Below, in pieces: positions 24,983 to 32,137 of a stretch of DNA of 41,780 nt. Below the pieces are notes generated by a model that worked only from the letters and a program-made list of their open reading frames with translations, was not told where the DNA came from and did not search any database. The stretch comes from Paenibacillus humicus NBRC 102415 (GTDB lineage: Bacteria > Bacillota > Bacilli > Paenibacillales > Paenibacillaceae), in NCBI RefSeq assembly GCF_004000905.1, contig NZ_BIMD01000044.1, positions 1 to 41,780 on the forward strand. Direction: 5' to 3'. A program made the position numbers and the translations under genes. Positions within the stretch are counted from its first letter, which is position 1, and each line of letters starts with the position of its first letter.

Positions 24983-25879
24983 CTATTCCTGCATGCGCTT
25001 CTTCAGCAGTCTGCGAAGCCTTCCCGCCAGCAGGCGGACCGCTTGGGACGGCTTGCGGTCGCGCGGCCTGACCAGCCATAGGCTTAGATCCGAGTCCGTC
25101 TGGATCGACAGCGGCACCGCGATGATATCCGAACCGGCTTCTTCCTGGATGCCGCGGAAGGAGTAATCCGTCCCGAGGGTGGCGGCCATATTCCTTCGCA
25201 CGGCCAGCAGGAGCGCATCGCGGTTGTTTGTGCGGAACAGCACCGTGGCCGCCGGTCCCAATGCGGCAATGATCGCTTCAAGATGTTTGTCCGGATAGAT
25301 GACCAGGGGCAGCTGCTCCAAATCCTTCATGGTTACGGAAGCACGCGACACCAGGGGATGCTCCCTGCCGACTCCAAGCGCCATCTGGCCGTCGGCGATT
25401 TTCTCCAGCCTTATATCCGGGTATTTCGCATCGGCTTCGGACACGATGAGGCCGATATCCGCCTTGCCTTGACGAATGTCCTCAATGACCTCCTGAGTGC
25501 CCTTTTCCCCGATCTCCAGCTCCAGCGAAGGAATATCCTCTCTAAGCTCAAGCAAAGCATGGACGAGCAGCCAGGTAGGAGCCGGGACAGTGGAAATGCG
25601 CACTTTCGCATTGACCAGCTTTTGGCATCTCCCCGCCTCGGCAAGCAGCTCTTCCGCCTCGCCCAGAATCCGCTCCGCCAGTCTGACGATCCGGCGCCCT
25701 TCCTCCGTTATGGCGGCTCCCGTGCGCGAGCGCACGAACAGCTGCACGCCCAGCTCCTGCTCCAGCCTCGTAATGGCGCGGCTGATGGCGGCTGCGCTGA
25801 GATGAAGCTGAGCGGCAGCCTCCGACACCGTTCCCGTTCTCGCAACTTCAGTTATCATTTCCAGCTGATCGAAATTCAT
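24983..25879 (-). CDS. LysR family transcriptional regulator
   Basis: A 298-residue LysR regulator. The N-terminal helix-turn-helix (FDQLEMITEVARTGTVSEAAAQLHLSAAAISRAITRLEQELGVQLF) is standard. The effector domain begins near residue 90 (VRISTVPAPTWLL) and includes GKADIGLIVSE and REHPLVSRASVTMKDLEQLPLV. It is divergent from an SDR gene with a perfect 15-bp palindrome between them, the usual arrangement for a LysR protein controlling its neighbour. The effector is unknown. Confidence 0.92.
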   Translation of the reverse strand: MNFDQLEMITEVARTGTVSEAAAQLHLSAAAISRAITRLEQELGVQLFVRSRTGAAITEEGRRIVRLAERILGEAEELLAEAGRCQKLVNAKVRISTVPAPTWLLVHALLELREDIPSLELEIGEKGTQEVIEDIRQGKADIGLIVSEADAKYPDIRLEKIADGQMALGVGREHPLVSRASVTMKDLEQLPLVIYPDKHLEAIIAALGPAATVLFRTNNRDALLLAVRRNMAATLGTDYSFRGIQEEAGSDIIAVPLSIQTDSDLSLWLVRPRDRKPSQAVRLLAGRLRRLLKKRMQE

Positions 25880-25894
25880 GTTGAAACCCCTTCG

Positions 25895-25909
25895 TTAACC
25901 CCAGGTTAA
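25895..25909. promoter_or_regulatory. Palindrome in the LysR-SDR divergent region
   Basis: TTAACC and GGTTAA flank a 3-bp centre, giving a T-N11-A type element expected for LysR proteins. It lies 15 bp upstream of the LysR start codon. A TTGACC follows at 25916-25921, but no matching -10 box at 17 nt was seen. Confidence 0.55.
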
Positions 25910-26009
25910 GGCAGCTTGACCAATAGGAAGTATACGCTTTCCGGAGACAGAGATACAATGGAGCAGAAATGGAACGGCATCGATTCAGAACAAACAGGAG
26001 GCTGTTATC

Positions 26010-26756
26010 ATGTCCAAACGCACAGCGGTTATTACAGGCGGAGCCAGCGGCATCGGCAGGGCGGCCGCGCTCAAATTCGCATCCAAGGGTGATCAGGTCA
26101 TCGTGGCGGACTTCAACGAAGCCGGCGGCAGCGAAACGGTCGAGCTCATCCGCGACGGCGGCGGCGAAGCGGCTTTTGTCCAGGTCGATGTTTCCTCTCA
26201 GGAAAGCGTGAAAAATCTGGTGGAAACAGCTGTCGTCACTTACGGCAGCCTGGAAGTCATGTTCAACAACGCCGGCATCGGCGGCGCAGGTCCGGTTTTG
26301 GACCAGAACATGGACCTTTATCATAAAACGATTGCCGTCAACCAGCACGGCGTCGCCTACGGCATCATCGAGGCCGGCCGCAAGATGAAGGAGCTGGGCG
26401 TCAAAGGCGCCATCATCAATACGGCATCCGTATTCGGCTTCCTCGCTTCCCCCGGAACCTTCGCCTACCACGCCACGAAAGGCGCGGTCATCATGATGAG
26501 CAAATCGGCCGCTCTCGAGCTTGCCCCGCACGGAATCCGCGTCATCGCCGTCGCTCCCGGAGCGGTCGACACGCCGATTATCCAAGGCTACAAAAGATCC
26601 GGCCTGCTCGACAGCATGAAAGCCAAGGTCATGGGGGGCGAGCTGACCAAGCCGGAGAGCGTCGCAAGCTCGGTGTACCTGCTGTCGCTTGAGGAAGCTG
26701 ACGCCATCAATGGCAGTGTCGTCATGGTCGATCAAGGATACGCATCGTTCAAATAA
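26010..26756 (+). CDS. Short-chain dehydrogenase (SDR), LysR-linked
   Basis: A 248-residue classical SDR: the cofactor loop TGGASGIG (9-16), NNAG (86-89), S140, and catalytic Y153 and K157 in YHATK. AADF-type residues at the end of the second strand (VADFNE) favour NAD(H) over NADP(H). PGAVDTPI and the C-terminal INGSVVMVDQGY are typical. AGGAGG lies 8 nt before the ATG. The divergent LysR gene suggests substrate-induced expression; the substrate is unknown. Confidence 0.92.
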   Translation: MSKRTAVITGGASGIGRAAALKFASKGDQVIVADFNEAGGSETVELIRDGGGEAAFVQVDVSSQESVKNLVETAVVTYGSLEVMFNNAGIGGAGPVLDQNMDLYHKTIAVNQHGVAYGIIEAGRKMKELGVKGAIINTASVFGFLASPGTFAYHATKGAVIMMSKSAALELAPHGIRVIAVAPGAVDTPIIQGYKRSGLLDSMKAKVMGGELTKPESVASSVYLLSLEEADAINGSVVMVDQGYASFK

Positions 26757-26780
26757 ACGCATAAGCGTTAAAAGGTCAGA

Positions 26781-26823
26781 AAAGCCCGCATTCCGGCAAT
26801 CGCCAGTTTGCGGGCTTTCCTTT
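26781..26823 (+). terminator. Terminator after the SDR gene
   Basis: AAAGCCCGCA and TGCGGGCTTT are perfect 10-bp arms followed by CCTTTT, 24 nt after the stop codon. Confidence 0.88.
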
Positions 26824-26885
26824 TCGCGTGCACCAGCTGCTGGAGTACAGCGTTGTCATCGCTTGCCTATTATTGTTCGGCTCTG

Positions 26886-27341
26886 TTAAAGCTTCGCGAA
26901 CAGGATGTAATCGACTGGGACAGGCTCTGCCGATTCGATCCGAAGTGCCCGGTTGATCTGTCCCCGATGATATTGCCCGTGCAGGAGAACCTGCAGCAGG
27001 ATGTCCCGGACGGATGCCCGGTATGAAACCCCGCTCTGGTTCGCATAGTCGATCACCCCGTCCAACTCGGATTCCTTAAGCTCATCGATATAGACGCGGT
27101 ATTGCACGGCGTTTTCTTGGAACATCGTCCGAATGGCCGACAGGTTTTCCTCAACCTCCCACAACGTATAGTGCGCGCTGCCCTTGCCTTGCAGCCGGGA
27201 CAGCCAGACTTGTTCCGCGACCGCGATGTGCCGAACCAGCTTCAGAAGGTCCTTGTTGTTCGTCCCGCTCTCCTCGAGCGCGTCCAGGATTCGTCCGTCC
27301 GCCCAGTACAGGTGGTCCATCATGCTCTTAATCGTCTTCAT
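26886..27341 (-). CDS. DinB family protein
   Basis: A 151-residue four-helix-bundle protein of the DinB/YfiT-like family. The three metal-ligand regions are visible: MMDHLYWADGRI (residues 7-18), VRHIAVAEQVWLSRL with His at the second helix, and LLHGQYHRGQI near the C-terminus. Family members bind a divalent metal; several act as thiol-dependent transferases, but many have no known role. The gene stands alone, with a short tandem repeat about 60 nt upstream. Function cannot be narrowed further. Confidence 0.85.
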   Translation of the reverse strand: MKTIKSMMDHLYWADGRILDALEESGTNNKDLLKLVRHIAVAEQVWLSRLQGKGSAHYTLWEVEENLSAIRTMFQENAVQYRVYIDELKESELDGVIDYANQSGVSYRASVRDILLQVLLHGQYHRGQINRALRIESAEPVPVDYILFAKL

Positions 27342-27400
27342 TCGGGTTCCCCCTCGTCTTTGATTCCTTGAATGGCGTAGGTTTCAAGCGTCCCATATTT

Positions 27401-27430
27401 GAATTTATTTGAATTTATTTGAATTTATTT
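27401..27430. repeat. Three tandem copies of a 10-bp unit upstream of the DinB gene
   Basis: GAATTTATTT is repeated three times without change, and an imperfect partial copy precedes it. The AT-rich array lies 60-90 bp upstream of the DinB-family start codon in an otherwise GC-rich region; it could act as a promoter UP-type element or be subject to slippage. Confidence 0.85.
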
Positions 27431-27473
27431 GACTAATGAGAACTCTGTCCATTCATTCGAGTCATAGAAGATG

Positions 27474-27516
27474 AAAAAAGTCCTGATAAATCAAGAGATT
27501 CTTGATTATCAGGACT
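27474..27516 (-). terminator. Terminator of the ktr-trmH unit
   Basis: AGTCCTGATA and TATCAGGACT arms continue into ATCAAGA/TCTTGAT with one bulged A, and six T residues follow on the minus strand. It lies about 90 nt after the methyltransferase stop. Confidence 0.9.
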
Positions 27517-27607
27517 GACAAAAGGTGCCCGGCTCGCCTTGCAAATCGACATTATGACAAGCCCCAAGCTGGTGTCAAACGAATTGCAGCTTGCACACCA
27601 ACGATGG

Positions 27608-28411
27608 CTACTTGCCGGCTGCATGCTCCCGCTGGCGCAGCGCCTCATACAGCACCACGGTCGCCGCCATCGCGACGTTGAGCGATTCGCTTCGGCCCTT
27701 CATCGGGATAATGATGCCGAGATCAAGCTGGTTCAACGTCTGCGGGGACAGGCCTTCGGCTTCATTGCCGAAGAGCAGCCATACCGGCCCGGTGAAGTCG
27801 CATTCATAACAGCTTCTTGCCGCCTGCAGGCTCGTTCCTGCCAGCAGCATGCCCCGCTCCCGAGCCTTCGGCAGCGCCTCGGCGAGATCCATCTCCAGCA
27901 CCGGAAGATGGAACAGGCTGCCCATCGTCGAGCGGACGGTCTTGGGGTTGTAGAGATCGACGCAGCCGCGGCCGAGAATGACGGCATCGGCTCCGGCCGC
28001 ATCCGCGCTGCGAATGATTGTGCCCGCATTGCCGGGATCGCGGACGGCATCGAGCACGACGACAAGCGCGTCCGGCTTGTGCAGCGCCGCTTCGTCGTGG
28101 GACGGCTTGTCGACGACGGCGAACACCGGCGGCGGCGAATCCGTTCCGGTGCATTTGGCCATGACCGCTGCCGAAGCAGGGACAAGCTCCGCCGACGAAT
28201 CGCGAAGCAGGGGCTCCAGCTCGGCAGGCATGCCTCGCCCGGCATCGTATACGATCGTGCCGACAGAGGCTCCGCATAGAAGCGCTTCTTTGACCATATG
28301 GACGCCTTCAGCCAGGAATTGGCCGCTGCGCTTGCGGCCCTTGGCATCCAGCAAGGCCGTCCATGCTTTTACGCGGGAATTGGAGGTTGAGGTCAACGGT
28401 TCGCTAATCAC
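27608..28411 (-). CDS. TrmH family RNA 2'-O-methyltransferase (YsgA-like)
   Basis: A 267-residue SPOUT-fold methyltransferase. The N-terminal RNA-binding region (SRVKAWTALLDAKGRKRSGQFLAEG) precedes the catalytic domain, with motif 1 DPGNAGTIIRSADAAG, motif 2 LFGNEAEGL and motif 3 IPMKGRSESLNVAMAA. It would transfer a methyl group from S-adenosylmethionine to a ribose in rRNA or tRNA. In B. subtilis the homolog ysgA lies next to sspI; here sspI is also near, but a ktr gene has come between them. It overlaps that gene by 4 nt (ATGA), so the two are probably co-translated. Confidence 0.9.
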   Translation of the reverse strand: MISEPLTSTSNSRVKAWTALLDAKGRKRSGQFLAEGVHMVKEALLCGASVGTIVYDAGRGMPAELEPLLRDSSAELVPASAAVMAKCTGTDSPPPVFAVVDKPSHDEAALHKPDALVVVLDAVRDPGNAGTIIRSADAAGADAVILGRGCVDLYNPKTVRSTMGSLFHLPVLEMDLAEALPKARERGMLLAGTSLQAARSCYECDFTGPVWLLFGNEAEGLSPQTLNQLDLGIIIPMKGRSESLNVAMAATVVLYEALRQREHAAGK

Positions 28412-29091
28412 TTCCGGTTCAATTCCTCCTCGACGGAATAAGCGACCTCGAGGCCGGTCAGATCGCGGTTCGCTCCGACGACGACAAGCACTTCATCCGC
28501 TTCGATGACATGATCCGGCATCGGGGATATATCCAGCTTTCCATGCGTTTTGATGGCCATGACGTTGCAGCGATGCCTGGCCCGTATATCCAGCTGCTTG
28601 AGCGTGCGCCCGACCATGGCTGGGGGAGCCTGGATCTCGATGATGCCGTAATCCGGGGACAGCTCGATGAAGTCCAGCACATTGGGCGAGATGAGGTGAT
28701 GCGCCACGCGCAGGCCCATGTCCCTCTCCGGGAAGACGACACGGTCCGCTCCGATTTTGCTGAGCACTTTGCCGTGCAGCTCGTTTTGGGCTTTGACAAT
28801 CAAATAGGGGACTCCCAGATCCTTCAGAATCAGCGTGGTCAGAATGCTGGCCTGAATGTCCTCTCCAATGGCGACGACGACGACGTCGAAGTTGCGGACG
28901 CCGAGTGCGCGCAGAGCTTCTTCATCCGTCGTGTCCGCCGTGACCGCATGGGTGACGACGGGAGAGATCTCCTGGATCCGCTGCTCGTCGCTGTCGATGG
29001 CAAGCACTTCGAATCCCATCTCGGACAGGGACTGGGCTACGCTGGAGCCGAAACGGCCCATGCCGATCACGGTATATTGTTTTTTGCGCAT
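28408..29091 (-). CDS. Potassium uptake regulatory subunit (KtrA/KtrC, RCK domain)
   Basis: A 227-residue cytosolic protein. The N-terminal RCK/TrkA-N domain has the nucleotide-binding GMGRFGSS (10-17) and acidic ends of the second strand (VLAIDSDE). A TrkA-C domain follows (about 140-227, IIEIQAPPAMVGRTLKQLDIRARH). Such subunits form an octameric ring under a KtrB/KtrD channel and gate it with ATP/ADP and c-di-AMP. No channel gene is adjacent, as is also true of ktrC in Bacillus. An extended -10 promoter lies upstream at 29131-29139. The choice between KtrA and KtrC cannot be made here. Confidence 0.9.
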   Translation of the reverse strand: MRKKQYTVIGMGRFGSSVAQSLSEMGFEVLAIDSDEQRIQEISPVVTHAVTADTTDEEALRALGVRNFDVVVVAIGEDIQASILTTLILKDLGVPYLIVKAQNELHGKVLSKIGADRVVFPERDMGLRVAHHLISPNVLDFIELSPDYGIIEIQAPPAMVGRTLKQLDIRARHRCNVMAIKTHGKLDISPMPDHVIEADEVLVVVGANRDLTGLEVAYSVEEELNRK

Positions 29092-29130
29092 GAATAGTTC
29101 TCCGCCTTTCTTAAGGGCTGCATACCGTTC

Positions 29131-29139
29131 AGTATACCA
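29131..29139 (-). promoter_or_regulatory. Extended -10 promoter of the ktr gene
   Basis: On the minus strand TGG precedes TATACT about 40 nt before the start codon; no good -35 box is seen at 17 nt. The assignment is by consensus only. Confidence 0.5.
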
Positions 29140-29241
29140 TATCCAGCTCCTTTCTTTCCCTCATGCGGACCGCATTCTTTACATGAACGAATCCGATGGG
29201 GGCATGCTATGGAGGAAATGACTCAAGGGGGAAATGCGTCC

Positions 29242-29454
29242 ATGAATGAGTTCGACCTTCGCCAAGCCATCGCCCAGATTGTCAAGGACAAGTCGGAGAA
29301 TGAGCTCGGCGATATCATCCGTGAATCCATCGACGGCGACGAAAAAGCTCTTCCCGGTCTCGGCGTCTTGTTCGAGATGATCTGGAAAGACAGCGGCGGC
29401 CAGGAACAGCAGCAATTGATCGGCAAGCTGTACGGGCATCTCCATTCATCGTAA
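29242..29454 (+). CDS. sspI: Small acid-soluble spore protein I
   Basis: The 70-residue product starting at 29242 (AGGGGG about 9 nt upstream) matches the size and sequence of B. subtilis SspI, notably the shared LPGLGVLFEMIW core and LRQAIAQIV start. SspI is a minor spore protein made in the forespore under SigmaG. A CATGCTA at 29203-29209 could be the SigmaG -10 box, but no convincing -35 is seen. An in-frame start at 29209 would add 11 residues not found in the family. It is divergent from the ktr-trmH pair and ends at a strong terminator. Confidence 0.88.
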   Translation: MNEFDLRQAIAQIVKDKSENELGDIIRESIDGDEKALPGLGVLFEMIWKDSGGQEQQQLIGKLYGHLHSS

Positions 29455-29457
29455 AGG

Positions 29458-29496
29458 AACAGCCCCTGCCGCATTTTCGCGGCAGGGGCTGTTTTC
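29458..29496. terminator. Bidirectional terminator between sspI and prfC
   Basis: AACAGCCCCTGCCGC and GCGGCAGGGGCTGTT are perfect 15-bp arms with a 6-nt loop, followed by TTC. It lies just after sspI and just after prfC on the opposite strand. Confidence 0.92.
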
Positions 29497-29505
29497 ATTC
29501 CGTGG

Positions 29506-31089
29506 TTATGGAGCCGTCTCCAGAAATTTGGAGGTCGGATTCTTGTCGACAGCGGTGCGCATCGCATACTCGTTCTCGAACAAGGCGACGTAATTGTCCT
29601 TTTTGTCCTTGACGAGCGTCGAGTTGATCCGGAACTTGGTCGGATCGATCTTGTCGTCCACGATCCAGCGCGCGAACTGGAAAGGCATCCTTTGGAGGAT
29701 GACGTCCACCCCGTATTCAGCCTTCATCCGATATTCGAAAACCTCGAACTGCAGCTGGCCGACGACGCCTAGAATCGTATCCTCGAAGCCGCTGGCGGAC
29801 TGGAACACCTGGATAGTGCCTTCCTCCGTCAGCTGGTCGATTCCTTTTTCGTATTGCTTTTTCTTCAAGGCGTTCTTGATCGAGACCTTGGCGAAAATTT
29901 CCGGCGAGAACGTCGGCAGCTCGTCGAACACGATCGAGCTGCCCTGCGAGAGAGAATCGCCGATGCGGAAAATCCCCGGATCGAACAGCCCGATAATATC
30001 TCCCGGATAGGCCGCTTCGACGATGTCCCGGTCCTGCGCGAGGAACTGCTGCGGCTGGGCCAGCTTGATGTCCTTCCCGATCCGCACATGCTTGACGCTC
30101 ATGCCGCGCTCGAACCGCCCGGAGCAAATGCGCAGAAAAGCGATGCGGTCTCGGTGGGCCGGGTTCATATTCGCTTGGATCTTGAACACGTATCCGGAGA
30201 ACTTCTCGCTCGTCGGCTCGACCGGGCCTTCCGTGCTGTTCCGGGGCTCGGGCTTAGGAGCGAGCTGCAGGAAGTTTTCGAGGAAGGTCTGCACGCCGAA
30301 GTTGTTGACGGCGCTGCCGAAGAACACCGGAGTCAGCTCGCCAGCGCGTACCTTCTCGAAGTCGAACTGGTCGCCGGCTACATCCAGCAGCTCCAGATCC
30401 TGCTCGAGCTGATCGGCGAGATAATCGCCTGCCATCTCCCGAATGACGGGGTCCTTGTAATCTCCGACCTTGCGCACCTCGATGGTGGAATGGTCATTGC
30501 CCTGGAACAGCTCGACCTGATTCTTCATCCGGTCGTAGACGCCGCAAAGCTCCCGTCCCATGCCGATCGGCCAGTTCATCGGAACGGAACGGATGCCGAG
30601 CACCCGCTCCAGCTCCTCCATCAGATCGAACGGGCTTTGGCCCTCGCGGTCCAGCTTGTTGATGAACGTGAAGATCGGGATGCCGCGTCTTCGGCAAACC
30701 TGGAACAGCTTGATCGTCTGGGCTTCGACGCCTTTGGCCACGTCGATCAGCATGACAGCGCTGTCGGCCGCGGTCAGCGTCCGATACGTATCCTCGCTGA
30801 AGTCCTGGTGACCAGGCGTATCCAGGATATTGACGCGGTGTCCCTTATAGTCGAACTGCATGACGGAAGAGGTTACCGAGATTCCACGCTGCTTCTCGAT
30901 CTCCATCCAGTCGGAGGTGGCGTGCTTGTTGGCTTTGCGGGCTTTGACCGAGCCGGCCTCGCGGATGGCGCCGCCGAACAGCAGCAGCTTTTCCGTCAGC
31001 GTCGTTTTCCCCGCATCCGGGTGAGAAATGATGGCGAATGTACGCCGTTTGTCTACTTCTTGCTTGATTTCGTCGAGCAGTTTAGTCAT
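29506..31089 (-). CDS. prfC: Peptide chain release factor 3 (RF3)
   Basis: The ATG at 31089 has AGGGG 6 nt upstream and gives a 527-residue product of normal RF3 length. GTPase motifs are intact: G1 HPDAGKTT (23-30), G3 DTPGH and G4 NKLD. The RF3-specific segments GRELCGVYDR, RFERGMSVKHVRIGKD and GQLQFEVFEYRMKAEYGVD are present. RF3 is a translational GTPase that removes RF1/RF2 from the ribosome after peptide release. B. subtilis lacks prfC, but it is found in Paenibacillaceae and other Firmicutes. It lies alone, facing sspI. Confidence 0.95.
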   Translation of the reverse strand: MTKLLDEIKQEVDKRRTFAIISHPDAGKTTLTEKLLLFGGAIREAGSVKARKANKHATSDWMEIEKQRGISVTSSVMQFDYKGHRVNILDTPGHQDFSEDTYRTLTAADSAVMLIDVAKGVEAQTIKLFQVCRRRGIPIFTFINKLDREGQSPFDLMEELERVLGIRSVPMNWPIGMGRELCGVYDRMKNQVELFQGNDHSTIEVRKVGDYKDPVIREMAGDYLADQLEQDLELLDVAGDQFDFEKVRAGELTPVFFGSAVNNFGVQTFLENFLQLAPKPEPRNSTEGPVEPTSEKFSGYVFKIQANMNPAHRDRIAFLRICSGRFERGMSVKHVRIGKDIKLAQPQQFLAQDRDIVEAAYPGDIIGLFDPGIFRIGDSLSQGSSIVFDELPTFSPEIFAKVSIKNALKKKQYEKGIDQLTEEGTIQVFQSASGFEDTILGVVGQLQFEVFEYRMKAEYGVDVILQRMPFQFARWIVDDKIDPTKFRINSTLVKDKKDNYVALFENEYAMRTAVDKNPTSKFLETAP

Positions 31090-31190
31090 GGTATTCCCCT
31101 TATATCGCGCTTTATTATTCATGAATCAGGCTAGCGGGCCGCATATCCATTCGCTGCCTGCGGGATCAAATCGGTTGCATGCTGTCGCTC

Positions 31191-31817
31191 CTACGGCCTG
31201 CCGATGAGGATCGCCCGGGCCGGCGACGCCTCGACTCCGCTCAGCTTGAGCGGGGCTACGACCATGAAGTAGGTTCCGGCCGACACATCCGCCAGCCTCA
31301 GTCCCTCCACGATAACGATATTATTGCGGAAGAGCGGGCGATGGGTCGGATAGTCAGGCTGCGAACGCTCGATTCCGAGACCGTCCGTACCGATGCCGCG
31401 AACCCCTACTTCAATTAAATACCGTGCGCCGTCTTCGCGCAAGTAAATAAAATCATCCTCGAACCGGCTGCTGAACGAATTGGCCGTCTTGAAAAGGACC
31501 CAATCGCCTCGCACAAGCCCAAGAGGCTCCAAGTCCGCCCTCGTGATGGAATCGGATACATGGGTAAGATCGACGACGCGGGCCGTTCCCGCCAGCTCTT
31601 CCAGCCCTATTGTCTCGATTCCCGCTCCATCCTCGAGCATATGCATCGGCGCATCCACATGCGTGCCGGTATGCAGATTCATCCGCAGCTCCGATTCATA
31701 CACGCCTCCCTGGGCGAATGGCGCAATATTGCGGATCTCCGGCTTTTTGGCCTCGACATTGGCCCATACCGCCATATCTGAATGAATGGGCATGGAAATA
31801 TCGTAGATTTTAAACAT
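31191..31817 (-). CDS. Cyclase family protein (kynurenine formamidase-like)
   Basis: A 208-residue metal-dependent hydrolase of the cyclase family. The metal site HTGTHVDAPMH (about 49-59) is intact, and DISMPIHSDMAVW and later GIGTDGLGIER are typical. Kynurenine formamidase KynB and isatin hydrolase are characterised members. No tryptophan-degradation gene is nearby, so the substrate is unknown. The gap to the prfC start is about 100 nt and shows no clear terminator, so co-transcription is possible. Confidence 0.88.
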   Translation of the reverse strand: MFKIYDISMPIHSDMAVWANVEAKKPEIRNIAPFAQGGVYESELRMNLHTGTHVDAPMHMLEDGAGIETIGLEELAGTARVVDLTHVSDSITRADLEPLGLVRGDWVLFKTANSFSSRFEDDFIYLREDGARYLIEVGVRGIGTDGLGIERSQPDYPTHRPLFRNNIVIVEGLRLADVSAGTYFMVVAPLKLSGVEASPARAILIGRP

Positions 31818-31848
31818 GCTTCATTCCGTCCTCTCGTCAAATAACGCT

Positions 31849-31878
31849 TCAATCCTGTCCGTAGCCGGACAGGATTGA
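31849..31878. terminator. Perfect 13-bp hairpin upstream of the cyclase gene
   Basis: TCAATCCTGTCCG and CGGACAGGATTGA flank a 4-nt loop. It lies 260 nt after zwf and 30 nt before the cyclase start on the minus strand; T-rich sequence follows weakly. It could terminate zwf transcripts or act in the cyclase leader. Confidence 0.5.
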
Positions 31879-31964
31879 TGTTGAAGCTTATGGGTTCCAT
31901 ACTTAGTTAATTTTCCAGGCGGTTAAGTCGACGCTCGAGTGGCGCATGCATCGGCACGCCCTCA

Positions 31965-32126
31965 AGAAGCGCAAGCTTGATCGCAATCCTCCTCGGAGAG
32001 AAGCAGATTTGATCGAGTCCGCCTCTGAGAGAAGCAAGTATTGATCGAATTCCCACTCTGGGAGATGCAAGCATTGATCGCATCCCCCTTTGAGAGAAGC
32101 AAGCTTGATTGCATCCGCCTCTCTGA
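31965..32126. repeat. Five degenerate tandem repeats downstream of zwf
   Basis: Copies begin at 31965, 31999, 32030, 32063 and 32095, spaced 31-34 bp. Each starts AGAAGC or AGATGC and contains TTGATCG or TTGATTG, then a C-rich stretch ending CTGAG or similar. The array fills most of the 320-bp gap between zwf and the cyclase gene. Open frames cross it on the minus strand, but without a good ribosome-binding site or family match. I see no coding function. Confidence 0.8.
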
Positions 32127-32137
32127 CAGACGCCCCC

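Noticed and set aside
29179-29209. SigmaG promoter for sspI
   Set aside because: A CATGCTA -10-like box is present, but no acceptable -35 lies at the required distance; left as a possibility in the gene entry.
31965-32126. Possible CRISPR array
   Set aside because: Copies are contiguous and degenerate, with no unique spacers and no cas genes nearby.
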